NCBI GenBank assembly: GCA_040506705.1
Contig: JBEVWG010000046.1
Span: 70,042 to 134,041 of the forward strand
Source: Thiodiazotropha sp040506705
GTDB lineage: Bacteria > Pseudomonadota > Gammaproteobacteria > Chromatiales > Chromatiaceae
Direction of reading: 5' to 3'
DNA length: 64,000 bases
Under the pieces are notes generated by a model that did not search any database, was not told where the DNA came from, and saw only the letters and a program-made list of their open reading frames with translations. A program made the position numbers and the translations under genes. How positions within the stretch are numbered: the first letter of the stretch is position 1; the number at the start of each line of letters is the position of its first letter. This document shows, one piece after another, positions 45,368 through 53,953 of this stretch.

Positions 45368-46037
45368 GATTCAGTTCCGTCAGCATATTCATTGCAGCAT
45401 CTTGTTCAGCCTTTCTTCGGCTATTGCCCTGCCCGGTTACATTCCTCCCAAGATCCTCGATAGAACACTCGACATTAAAATGTTGCGCATGTGGATCACC
45501 ACTCACATTCACTATTGTATAGCTGGGGAGTGAGACTTTGTTCGCTTGCAGGAACTCTTGTAGTTGGGTTTTGGGATCTTTTTGGTGGGTCTCAGGACTT
45601 AAAGTTGTTAGCCTGGCAGAAAAGACTCGCAGAATCACCGCCCTAGTCGCTTCATATCCTCCATCGAGATAGATTGCAGCAAGAACAGCCTCAAAACTAT
45701 CGGCCAATATAGAGTCTCGACTTTGTCCGCCACTGCGCAGCTCTCCCTGTCCTAACTTGAGATAATCACCCAGTTTGAACTCTCTCGCCACGTCAGCAAG
45801 TGTTTCTCGCTTTACCAAAGCGGAACGCAAACGACTTAATTGACCTTCACTCGCCTCTGAAAAATGGTGGTAGAGGGCATCAGCAATAATAAAACCAAGA
45901 ATTGCATCACCCAAATATTCCAGGCGTTCATTATTCTTTCCGCCTGCACTGCGATGGGTCAAGGCCTGATCTATCAATTCAGGATCATTGAAGGTGTAAC
46001 CTAAATCACGACAGAATTTAGCGATATCTGCCTTCAA
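45360..46037 (-). CDS. rnc: Ribonuclease III
   Basis: A 225-aa double-strand RNase. The catalytic signature NERLEYLGDAILG (about 36-48) and the second acidic site DSFEAVLAAIYLD lie in the RNase domain. The C-terminal dsRNA-binding domain spans about 153-222. It processes rRNA precursors and structured mRNAs. Its ATG overlaps the stop of the DUF4845 gene (4 nt), and its end overlaps era. Confidence 0.97.
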   Translation of the reverse strand: MKADIAKFCRDLGYTFNDPELIDQALTHRSAGGKNNERLEYLGDAILGFIIADALYHHFSEASEGQLSRLRSALVKRETLADVAREFKLGDYLKLGQGELRSGGQSRDSILADSFEAVLAAIYLDGGYEATRAVILRVFSARLTTLSPETHQKDPKTQLQEFLQANKVSLPSYTIVNVSGDPHAQHFNVECSIEDLGRNVTGQGNSRRKAEQDAAMNMLTELNHE

Positions 46038-46408
46038 TTCGAAGTTAACTCAACCGATTCATCAAATGTCATGACTATTGCCGCATTATAGGCAACATGA
46101 CGTCGTACTTCATAATTGATATTAACATTCAAACCACCTTTGGAACGCTTGATAGTGATATGGTCCTTTGTTACATGTCTGATACTGTTTATATCAAGCC
46201 GCTTCAAAATTAAACGCTGGATATCCCTCTTTGATTTACGTGCAGCGAATGGCTCATTCTTCACTGACTCAAGCGCGGTCTTGACCGCAAAGTGGTCGAT
46301 GTAGACAGGTACTACCTTAATACCTACCATCACAAGAAAACCCGCAACGATTAGAATAACCAGCCAACTTATAAATGTAAGCCCGTACTGCTTCTTCATT
46401 GATTGCAT
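46034..46408 (-). CDS. DUF4845 membrane-anchored protein
   Basis: A 124-aa protein with one N-terminal span (about 12-32) and a small periplasmic domain. It matches the conserved small gene that lies between lepB and rnc in many Gammaproteobacteria (start QYGLTFISWLVIL, then KVVPVYIDHFAVKTALESV). Function unknown. Confidence 0.88.
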   Translation of the reverse strand: MQSMKKQYGLTFISWLVILIVAGFLVMVGIKVVPVYIDHFAVKTALESVKNEPFAARKSKRDIQRLILKRLDINSIRHVTKDHITIKRSKGGLNVNINYEVRRHVAYNAAIVMTFDESVELTSN

Positions 46409-46563
46409 ATTAACTTCCTCAAATTATCTTCATTAGCGGCCCTTCAAGCCCATTCCATCGGCCACTCAGGCGTTAGCTTTACCAAACGATAGGCATCCTG
46501 CAGAATCCCACCCTTGTAGAATCTCCAGAATGTAAGTCCACTCTATCCCTGTTGAAACTATTA

Positions 46564-47412
46564 TTAATCTATACCTTTACCCAGTCTCTCCCAGGCAATG
46601 GGAGGAAAACCACTGATGTTGGAATCCCAGTTCATCCAAATTCCAAATGCCTTACCCACGAGATTCTCATCAGGAACTAACCCCCAACAACGGCTATCAT
46701 TGCTGTTGTCCCGATTATCACCCATAACGAAATATTGTCCTTCAGGCACAGTAATCGGGCCCTGCCTGAGAACCTGACACCCCATAGGCAAATCAGGCGC
46801 TAACGGATTAATGAGGATGTTATGTTCAACACCATCAAGATTCTCAACAGCCTGAACAGCACCAGTCATGCGAGTTCCGCTACCTACACCGGTATATCTA
46901 CCGACGAGTGTTTGTGTCATTGGCTCATTATTGATATAGAGCGTTTTATTTCGATAGTAAAGTGTATCCCCAGGTAGAGCCACTACCCGCTTGATGTAGT
47001 CAACCCAAGGCTGCTTAGGATAGCGGAATACGACCGGATCACCCCGCTGAGGGTCTCCAAGGTCAATCACCTTTTTATTCAAAACCGGCAGACGAATGCC
47101 ATAACTGAATTTATTGACCAGGATAAAATCCCCAACCAATAGGGTCGGCATCATTGAGCCAGAGGGGATACGAAATGGCTCTACTAGAAACGAACGTAGT
47201 ATTAGAACGGCAAAAATCACAGGGAAGAATGACTTGGAATATTCAACCAATATCGGCTCTTTTCTGACTACTCGGGCGCTATCATCAACATCTTCCCCTA
47301 CATCAGAAGCCAGCGCGTTGCGCTTATTGGCAAAGAAGATACTGTCTAAAAGCCAAATACCACCTGTAACCGCACTTGCGACTACAAGAAATGTTGGAAA
47401 ATCAAAATTCAT
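46564..47412 (-). CDS. lepB: Signal peptidase I LepB
   Basis: A 282-aa inner-membrane protease that cleaves Sec and Tat signal peptides. An N-terminal span, a second span (about 58-80), catalytic Ser in PSGSMMPTLLVGD and catalytic Lys in YIKRVVALPGDTL are visible, as are GDNRDNSNDSR and the C-terminal region. A 150-bp gap separates it from the DUF4845 gene, longer than usual in this string. Confidence 0.96.
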   Translation of the reverse strand: MNFDFPTFLVVASAVTGGIWLLDSIFFANKRNALASDVGEDVDDSARVVRKEPILVEYSKSFFPVIFAVLILRSFLVEPFRIPSGSMMPTLLVGDFILVNKFSYGIRLPVLNKKVIDLGDPQRGDPVVFRYPKQPWVDYIKRVVALPGDTLYYRNKTLYINNEPMTQTLVGRYTGVGSGTRMTGAVQAVENLDGVEHNILINPLAPDLPMGCQVLRQGPITVPEGQYFVMGDNRDNSNDSRCWGLVPDENLVGKAFGIWMNWDSNISGFPPIAWERLGKGID

Positions 47413-47476
47413 GGTTTACCTGCATCCTCTCCCGTTTAGTGCATTCAATTAAGGCCTGTCGACTCGTCCATCAGCC

Positions 47477-49282
47477 CTAATTATCCTTACCCACCTGAAG
47501 CACAGCAAGGAAGGCATCCTGCGGAATCTCCACCTTGCCTACCTGCTTCATGCGTTTTTTACCTGCCTTCTGCTTCTCAAGTAACTTACGTTTTCGGGTT
47601 ATATCCCCACCATAACATTTAGCAGTTACATTCTTTCGCAGAGCCTTGACCGTTGTTCGAGCAATAATCTTACTGCCAATTGCTGCTTGGATCGCCACTT
47701 CGAACATCTGCCTGGGTATAATCTCTTTCATCTTCGAGGTCAGATCACGACCCCGGAATTGTGCTTGATCCTTGTGTACAATCAAAGATAAGGCATCAAC
47801 CCGATCACCATTGATCAAAATATCGAGTTTAACCAGAGGCGCAGCCTGGAAATGGGTAAACTCATATTCAAATGAAGCATATCCTCTGCTAACCGACTTG
47901 AGTCGGTCAAAAAAGTCTAACACTACTTCATTCATCGGTATTTCGTAACTCAACTGCACCTGTCCAGCAAGGTATTGCATGTTTTTCTGGACACCACGCT
48001 TCTCGATACAAAGGGTGATTACATTACCCAGATATTCCTGCGGCACCAGGATGGTAGCCACAATAATGGGTTCACGAACCTCTTCAAATTTGCCCGGATC
48101 CGGAAGGGCTGCCGGATTTTCGATATGGATCAGTTCACCATCGTTTTTCAGTACTTGATAGACCACCGATGGCGCTGTAGTGATTAAATCCAGATCGTAT
48201 TCCCGCTCAAGTCGCTCCTGCACGATCTCCATATGAAGCATGCCCAGAAAACCACAGCGAAAACCGAACCCCAAGGCCTGTGAGGTTTCTGGCTCATAAT
48301 GCAGTGCGGCATCGTTGAGGCGTAACTTCTGCAGGGCATCTCTCAGATCTTCGTAGTCGTCAGAACTGACTGGATAGAGGCCGGAGAATACTCTTGGGTG
48401 CATCTCCTCGAAACCGGGCAATGGATTTTCTGCACTGCGGTTTTCCAGAGTTATGGTGTCACCGACGGGAGCACCATCAACCTCCTTGATACCGGCAATT
48501 ACGTAGCCCACTTCACCAGCTTTCAATCCGGGCTGTTTTAGCTGTTTGGGGGTAAAAACACCAACCTGCTCCACCTGAAAGACCCGGCCGGTGGACATGA
48601 TCTTCATCTTGTCTTTTGGCTTTATAGCACCATTGATCACCCGAATAAGGGATATGACACCAACATAGGGGTCAAACCAGGAATCGATGATCAGTGCCTG
48701 TAACGGCGCATCATAGTCCCCAGCGGGCGGTGGAATTGTGTCTACCAGTTGATCCAGAAGGTCTTTAATACCTATCCCGGTTTTAGCACTGACCCGGATA
48801 GATTCAGTGGCATCAATTCCTATGATCTCCTCAATCTCGTTTATCACCCTTTCAGGCTCAGCAGAGGGCAGATCTATTTTGTTGAGTACCGGTAGAACCT
48901 CCAGCCCCTGCTCAATCGCTGTGTAGCAATTTGCCACACTCTGAGCCTCAACACCCTGAGCGGCATCCACAACCAGCAATGCACCTTCACAGGCTGCCAG
49001 AGAACGGGATACTTCATAGGAGAAGTCTACATGTCCTGGGGTATCGATAAAATTGAGCAGGTAGGTTTCACCATCTTTAGCCAGATATTCCAGAGTTACA
49101 CTCTGAGCCTTGATCGTGATACCCCGCTCCCGTTCAAGATCCATGGAATCGCACACCTGGTCGCCCATCTCACGGTCGCTCAAACCACCACAGGTCTGGA
49201 TAAATCGATCAGCAATAGTAGATTTACCATGATCGATATGGGCAATGATGGAGAAGTTACGGATATGTTGCAGATCAGCCAT
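47477..49282 (-). CDS. lepA: Elongation factor 4 (LepA)
   Basis: A 601-aa translational GTPase of standard length. G1 AHIDHGKST, G3 DTPGHVDF and G4 NKIDLP are clear, followed by EF-G-like domains II, III and V and the LepA-specific C-terminal domain rich in Lys/Arg (GGDITRKRKLLEKQKAGKKR). It back-translocates or remodels ribosomes under stress. A strong terminator separates it from the upstream sigma-E operon. Confidence 0.97.
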   Translation of the reverse strand: MADLQHIRNFSIIAHIDHGKSTIADRFIQTCGGLSDREMGDQVCDSMDLERERGITIKAQSVTLEYLAKDGETYLLNFIDTPGHVDFSYEVSRSLAACEGALLVVDAAQGVEAQSVANCYTAIEQGLEVLPVLNKIDLPSAEPERVINEIEEIIGIDATESIRVSAKTGIGIKDLLDQLVDTIPPPAGDYDAPLQALIIDSWFDPYVGVISLIRVINGAIKPKDKMKIMSTGRVFQVEQVGVFTPKQLKQPGLKAGEVGYVIAGIKEVDGAPVGDTITLENRSAENPLPGFEEMHPRVFSGLYPVSSDDYEDLRDALQKLRLNDAALHYEPETSQALGFGFRCGFLGMLHMEIVQERLEREYDLDLITTAPSVVYQVLKNDGELIHIENPAALPDPGKFEEVREPIIVATILVPQEYLGNVITLCIEKRGVQKNMQYLAGQVQLSYEIPMNEVVLDFFDRLKSVSRGYASFEYEFTHFQAAPLVKLDILINGDRVDALSLIVHKDQAQFRGRDLTSKMKEIIPRQMFEVAIQAAIGSKIIARTTVKALRKNVTAKCYGGDITRKRKLLEKQKAGKKRMKQVGKVEIPQDAFLAVLQVGKDN

Positions 49283-49312
49283 AAAGCCTTATGTCGCTAC
49301 TGAAAAAATGAG

Positions 49313-49335
49313 AAACGCCCCGTTTCGGGGCGTTT
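49313..49335 (-). terminator. Intrinsic terminator after the rpoE-degQ operon
   Basis: AAACGCCCCG, loop TTT, CGGGGCGTTT: a perfect 10-bp stem. On the minus strand it is followed by CTCATTTTTT. It lies between the glutaredoxin-like gene (stop at 49377) and the lepA start (49282). Confidence 0.93.
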
Positions 49336-49376
49336 CAACGAATACGTGTTGCCACAGAGTCGCAGATGATAGCAAA

Positions 49377-49619
49377 TCATAGGGCGCGCAAATAGCTCAG
49401 AAGTCGTGAACGGTCGAGATAGTGTTCACTGAGGGAGATTCCACCGGGCCCTTCCAGGCAGGGTATGCGGAGACGATAATCCTCCCTGATTTGAGGATTC
49501 CGGTCGATATCAACCATTGTGAGCTCAAATTTCTGTGCCTCATTGATCGCTTCAAGCTCCTGCCACATCTCATCACAGAGATGGCATCCCTGCCGGTGAT
49601 AGAAGGTTAATTCAACCAT
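49377..49619 (-). CDS. Glutaredoxin-like (DUF836) protein
   Basis: An 80-aa thioredoxin-fold protein from ATG 49619, with CHLC near residue 12 (YHRQGCHLCDEMW) as the redox site and the cis-Pro in LRIPCLEG. A longer in-frame reading would run into degQ and lacks homology. It overlaps degQ by 8 nt and ends the sigma-E operon. Similar small genes follow degQ or precede lepA in related bacteria. Confidence 0.85.
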   Translation of the reverse strand: MVELTFYHRQGCHLCDEMWQELEAINEAQKFELTMVDIDRNPQIREDYRLRIPCLEGPGGISLSEHYLDRSRLLSYLRAL

Positions 49620-51051
49620 TTCCAGGCACATGCAGGGCCAGGAAAATCGGGCCTGTGTTGCGATGCACAAGCAATGCTACGGTTTTTTCACCGGGTAACT
49701 CTTTTACCAATCGGTTGAAATGATCCACACCCTCAATATCGACATTATTAATCATGGAAATTACATCACCCTGCTGTATGCCTGCTTCACGGGCAGCCTG
49801 ACCGGTTACGGATTCGACCACTACACCACGACGGGAAGTAAGGTTCTGCTGCTTTTTCAGTTGCTCGCTCACGCTCGAGACCATTAGCCCAAGACGGTTT
49901 TCCGATACTTTTGGGGCTGGATTTCTAGTCATACCAAGTTTGTCTTCGGCAGGCAGTTCCCCGATGTTAACTCTGATCTGTTTGATTTTACCCTTTCTCA
50001 AAATCTTAAGTTCTGCAGGCTTGTCGACATTACTGCGTCCAACCAATGGAGGCAGTTCTGAGGATGAACTGATGGAGGTGCCATTAAATGACAAAATTAC
50101 ATCACCCACCTGCAAATCTGCTTTTTCAGACGGACTCTCAGGAAGTACCCGAGCAATCAACGCCCCACGAGGATGATCCATACCAAAGCTATCAGCCAGA
50201 TCCTTGGTCACATCCTGAATCAGAACGCCCAACCAGCCACGAGTAACCCGCCCACGTGTTTTCAGTTGATCAGCAACATTTATCGCCATTTCAATCGGGA
50301 TAGCGAATGAAAGTCCCATAAATCCGCCTGAGCGACTATATATCTGAGAGTTGACCCCAACCACTTCGCCTTCCATGTTGAACAGTGGCCCGCCAGAATT
50401 TCCCGGATTTATCGCAACATCGGTTTGAATGAAAGGTACGTAATTTTCACTCGGCAGGTTTCTGCCCTTGGCACTGACAATGCCTGCGGTTACTGAGTGG
50501 TCAAATCCAAAGGGGGAACCGATTGCCAATACCCACTCACCGACTCTCAGTGCATCAGAATCACCTATCTCTACCACAGGCAGATCATCAGCATTAATTT
50601 TGATCAAGGCAATATCGCTTCGCTCATCTTTACCAACCACCTCTGCAACAAACTCACGACGATCATTCATGCGAACCAATATCTCATCGGCTTCCTCTAC
50701 GACGTGGTTATTGGTGAGGATATAACCGTCATCAGAAATAATGAATCCAGATCCCAAGGAGCGTTTTTGAACTTCACCCTCCGGCATACTATATCCATGA
50801 TTACCAAAAAACTTACGCATCAACTCACCCAGAGGGCTACCTTCGGGCAGGCCTTGAAATTCAGGCATATTGAAAGGTGATACATCGCTCCGTGACGAAG
50901 TAGATCTGGTGCTTATATTAACCACAGAGGGTGCGTTTTGCTCAGCAAGGTCGGCAAACTGAGGTAGATCACGGGCGAACGATGACGTAGTTAGCACAAG
51001 CCCGGCAATAAGTGCCAATAGTATAAAAAACTGATATTTCTTGTCTCTCAT
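49612..51051 (-). CDS. Periplasmic serine protease DegQ/MucD (Do family)
   Basis: A 479-aa protein with signal peptide (about 8-26), trypsin-like domain and two PDZ domains (about 270-360 and 385-475). The catalytic triad is His in ILTNNHVVEEA, Asp in RSDIALIKI and Ser in GNSGGPLF. It degrades misfolded envelope proteins. Location right after rpoE-rseABC is the MucD arrangement, so it is probably part of the sigma-E stress regulon. Confidence 0.95.
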   Translation of the reverse strand: MRDKKYQFFILLALIAGLVLTTSSFARDLPQFADLAEQNAPSVVNISTRSTSSRSDVSPFNMPEFQGLPEGSPLGELMRKFFGNHGYSMPEGEVQKRSLGSGFIISDDGYILTNNHVVEEADEILVRMNDRREFVAEVVGKDERSDIALIKINADDLPVVEIGDSDALRVGEWVLAIGSPFGFDHSVTAGIVSAKGRNLPSENYVPFIQTDVAINPGNSGGPLFNMEGEVVGVNSQIYSRSGGFMGLSFAIPIEMAINVADQLKTRGRVTRGWLGVLIQDVTKDLADSFGMDHPRGALIARVLPESPSEKADLQVGDVILSFNGTSISSSSELPPLVGRSNVDKPAELKILRKGKIKQIRVNIGELPAEDKLGMTRNPAPKVSENRLGLMVSSVSEQLKKQQNLTSRRGVVVESVTGQAAREAGIQQGDVISMINNVDIEGVDHFNRLVKELPGEKTVALLVHRNTGPIFLALHVPGNG

Positions 51052-51109
51052 GAAACAACTCCTGGAGGAAAGAGTGATCTAACGCCCTGTAAGTGGGATA
51101 TAACCAGCC

Positions 51110-51580
51110 TCAGACAAATTGCACAGGCACTTTATCAGCATGACGTAAAATGACGGCTTGATATCCTGAATCATGACGTTTTTTTTGAGCGAGTCCTCTA
51201 AGAAGAAAAAACCCGCTAATCAGCCCAAATAGACCACCAATAACTTGCGGGAGTTCCCCTGATGTCAGACCAAAATAATCTGCAAGTGACTGGGCCAGCA
51301 TTGCAACCAAGATCATTGAGAAGAGAGGAAAAATATAGGCGAGAAATGAGATTTTCAGAAAGGCATGCTCTTGCATACCGATAATAACCTCTTCACCAGG
51401 CTTTGCAAAAACAGTATTGCGAACTTTCAGATGATTGTATCGACGCTTGAAAAGCCCTGCCAAAACCGTCGTGCTGCAACTGCCTTGGCTTTGGCAAGAG
51501 CCACATGAAGCACGCTGCTCGGTCTCAACAAATGCGAATTCCCCATCAACCCGCATGACCCTGGCGGTCTCCTCAATCAT
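51110..51580 (-). CDS. rseC: RseC/MucC-like SoxR-reducing system protein
   Basis: A 156-aa inner-membrane protein. The N-terminal cytoplasmic part has a Cys cluster (ASCGSCQSQGSCS, about 24-36), followed by two spans (about 76-97 and 108-128). RseC family proteins modulate sigma-E signalling and, in E. coli, take part in reduction of SoxR. Its start overlaps the rseB stop by 4 nt. Confidence 0.9.
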   Translation of the reverse strand: MIEETARVMRVDGEFAFVETEQRASCGSCQSQGSCSTTVLAGLFKRRYNHLKVRNTVFAKPGEEVIIGMQEHAFLKISFLAYIFPLFSMILVAMLAQSLADYFGLTSGELPQVIGGLFGLISGFFLLRGLAQKKRHDSGYQAVILRHADKVPVQFV

Positions 51581-52566
51581 TTGATTGCCTTTAACTTCAT
51601 CCCTTGAACAACACCTAGCAGGGTGACTGCCGGCACTTCACCAACAGCGGTTACCTGATAGCCGGAGACATCGCCGCCCCAGGCATTGATGGCACCTAAT
51701 CTTGAAACGCCACTAAAGGCCTCATCTCTGGACTCAGCTTCGATGAACACAGATAACGAACCCAGTCCATCGCTAAAAACATACTGTTCAATCGGGGTGC
51801 TTTGGGTGGGATCATGCAACTGATGCTGCATACTGAGTCTAAAGCCCGCGGGAAGGCGTAGAAAATCCCATCGACTGTCAGTCTCATGGGAGAGATTAAT
51901 CCCTTCACTATTTTTCAGACGATAGGTAAAAAGAGACTCTCTCTGATGCAATTCACTGATTTGTGCGACCCCAATCTGCAGGTTAGTGAACATGGTCTGC
52001 TCAACTGCATCACCATGTTCATTCATCAAGTCTGATTTCAGCGGTAAACCGCTCTCAGTATCTAGGTAGAAGCGATAGCCATAACGTAAACGGTCGTTGG
52101 GCATGATCACCACAACTTGGGCTTTGCGATTGGCAATCCGATCTTTACCCGCCATTTGGAAACTATAGTGATCTTTCAACTGAGTGAGATCTTGAGGAAG
52201 AATATCCAGAAATTTTTTACTAGGTGACCGCTTATCGACGGATACTTCGTTGCTATCAGGCAGGACACAGGTGACCGATTCCTCGTCGCGTATCACCTCT
52301 CGTGGGGCACCATTCAGAGACATCAGGCTCTCTCTTACTTTATCGCCTGTTACCTCATGGGCGATATTCATAATTTCAAGCTGATTATCATGAAGGTAGA
52401 CAAATGTGCCCTGATAGTTCAGTTTTTGCACTGCCTCCATCATCCGCTCCAACCAATCTTTGGGTGTAAGCTCTTCACTGGCGAAGAGTGGCTGGCAGAG
52501 CGACAGCATCAAGTAGAAGAGAAAAGTCCGATAAATCACAGCATGATTAGTAGGTGAAAAACTCAT
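51577..52566 (-). CDS. rseB: Sigma-E regulatory protein RseB/MucB
   Basis: A 329-aa periplasmic protein with signal peptide (about 10-30, cleaved near LFASEE). The N-terminal LolA-like domain begins with DWLERMMEAVQKLNYQGTFVY, the family signature; the C-terminal domain binds RseA. RseB shields RseA from DegS cleavage and senses mislocalised lipoproteins or LPS. Third gene of the rpoE operon. Confidence 0.95.
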   Translation of the reverse strand: MSFSPTNHAVIYRTFLFYLMLSLCQPLFASEELTPKDWLERMMEAVQKLNYQGTFVYLHDNQLEIMNIAHEVTGDKVRESLMSLNGAPREVIRDEESVTCVLPDSNEVSVDKRSPSKKFLDILPQDLTQLKDHYSFQMAGKDRIANRKAQVVVIMPNDRLRYGYRFYLDTESGLPLKSDLMNEHGDAVEQTMFTNLQIGVAQISELHQRESLFTYRLKNSEGINLSHETDSRWDFLRLPAGFRLSMQHQLHDPTQSTPIEQYVFSDGLGSLSVFIEAESRDEAFSGVSRLGAINAWGGDVSGYQVTAVGEVPAVTLLGVVQGMKLKAIK

Positions 52567-52584
52567 CCAGTCGACTCTGAAGTG

Positions 52585-53157
52585 TTATTGCTTGTTTTCA
52601 TCATAACTGACGAAATTGGCAAATGGCATGATGCCCTTTATGTTACTCGATGGAGATCTTTCCTGGTGATTCACCAGATAACTATTGAGCCGGGACTCAA
52701 CCTCAGGTTTCTTGAGCAGTTCCCAGCGAGTACCGTCTTCAGCAACATACAGGGTTTGGGTGTTCGGTTGTTGAGCCGCTGCGACACTGACCTGCGGCGC
52801 TTCCGATCCTACCGGATTGATCATTTGTGGTGCCATCACCACGGCTACAGCAGCCAATGAGGCGGCAACAGCCAAACCGGTATAGGTGCGTTTTTTCAGA
52901 TGTCCGGGTCGCTTGATTGCCCCTGGAGCTAAAACAACAGGTTCCTCTTCGATCTTCTTGCTGATGGCCTGCGCCAACTTTGAATCATACAGGGAACCGG
53001 TCTCGCCACGCATGGAGTCTCCGATCAGATGATATCTGGACCAAAGGTCACGATTAGCCTGACTGTTAGATAACTTCTTAATTTCTAACGGAATATCATC
53101 TTCAGCAATTTCGTTATCAACTAGCGCTGATAGTCTTTCATACTCTTGATCAGTCAT
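52585..53157 (-). CDS. rseA: Anti-sigma-E factor RseA/MucA
   Basis: A 190-aa single-span protein. The N-terminal cytoplasmic RseA domain (about 5-70; LSALVDNEIAEDD and LWSRYHLIGDSMRGE) binds sigma-E. The span lies at about 107-127, and the periplasmic tail binds RseB and is the target of DegS-type proteolysis. It follows rpoE by 17 nt. Confidence 0.93.
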   Translation of the reverse strand: MTDQEYERLSALVDNEIAEDDIPLEIKKLSNSQANRDLWSRYHLIGDSMRGETGSLYDSKLAQAISKKIEEEPVVLAPGAIKRPGHLKKRTYTGLAVAASLAAVAVVMAPQMINPVGSEAPQVSVAAAQQPNTQTLYVAEDGTRWELLKKPEVESRLNSYLVNHQERSPSSNIKGIMPFANFVSYDENKQ

Positions 53158-53174
53158 TTGTGCTATGCCTGAAT

Positions 53175-53753
53175 TTAGGGTTTTAGTAATGGACTCAGTT
53201 TTTTGTCAATCGCTTCTCGAGCTCTGAAGATACGGGAGCGTACCGTGCCTACAGGGCAAGACATTGCATTGGCAATCTCTTCATAGCTCATACCTTCAAG
53301 CTCTCTCAATACAATTGCAGTTCGAAGGTCTTCCGGTAAATCATCGATCGCCTTCTGAACCGTCATCGTAATCTCTTCAGTCAACACGTGGTTTTCCGGA
53401 GTACCTGTCTCCTTTAGACGCACGCCAACATCCATTTGTTCAGCCACTTCCGCCTCAACATCGTCTGAGGGGGGGCGTCTTCCCTGGGCAACGAGATAGT
53501 TTTTCGCTGTATTTATGGCAATACGGTATAGCCATGTATAAAAAGCGCTGTCGCCCCGAAACTTGGGAATGGCCCGGTAGGCCTTGATAAAGGCTTCCTG
53601 GGTCACATCCAACACCTCGTGAGGATCCCGGATATAGCGGGAGATCAGATTGGTGATTTTCTGCTGATACTTCAGCACCAGCAGGTCAAACGCCTTTTTG
53701 TCACCCTGTTGAACTCTAGCAACGAGTTCCTGATCAATTAACCGCTCGCCCAT
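53175..53753 (-). CDS. rpoE: RNA polymerase sigma-E factor
   Basis: A 192-aa ECF sigma factor, very close to E. coli RpoE (MGERLIDQELVARVQQGDKK at the start; RGDSAFYTWLYRIAINTAKN in region 2; MSCPVGTVRSRIFRAREAID in region 4). ATG 53753 is preceded by GGAGGT with 10-nt spacing; a longer reading adds a Cys-rich segment not found in homologues. It directs the envelope-stress response with rseA, rseB, rseC and degQ downstream. Confidence 0.97.
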   Translation of the reverse strand: MGERLIDQELVARVQQGDKKAFDLLVLKYQQKITNLISRYIRDPHEVLDVTQEAFIKAYRAIPKFRGDSAFYTWLYRIAINTAKNYLVAQGRRPPSDDVEAEVAEQMDVGVRLKETGTPENHVLTEEITMTVQKAIDDLPEDLRTAIVLRELEGMSYEEIANAMSCPVGTVRSRIFRAREAIDKKLSPLLKP

Positions 53754-53799
53754 CCGGGCACTTACCTCCTCGTGACCAACACATCCTGTGCACAGTCCC

Positions 53800-53828
53800 A
53801 TTGACAGTGATAGTTTCGATTAGTTCTC
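53800..53828 (-). promoter_or_regulatory. Possible sigma-E autoregulatory promoter of rpoE
   Basis: On the minus strand GAGAACTA (near the GGAACTT -35 consensus) is followed after 16 nt by TCAAT (near TCAAA), about 45 nt before the rpoE start codon. Spacing and position suit an autoregulated promoter, but the match is incomplete. Confidence 0.35.
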
Positions 53829-53953
53829 GCAATTCCAGCTTAAATTGATCAATATCATTTTGAAGATGCATAGTTTCAACCTGACACCGATTTAAGCTAG
53901 GATGCATTACAACTGGAACCGCATTATCACCATAACGACCCTACCCCGCAAAT

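Noticed and set aside
53754..53801. 16-residue extension of RpoE containing Cys residues
   Set aside because: Homologues start at the MGERL-type methionine, which has a GGAGGT upstream.
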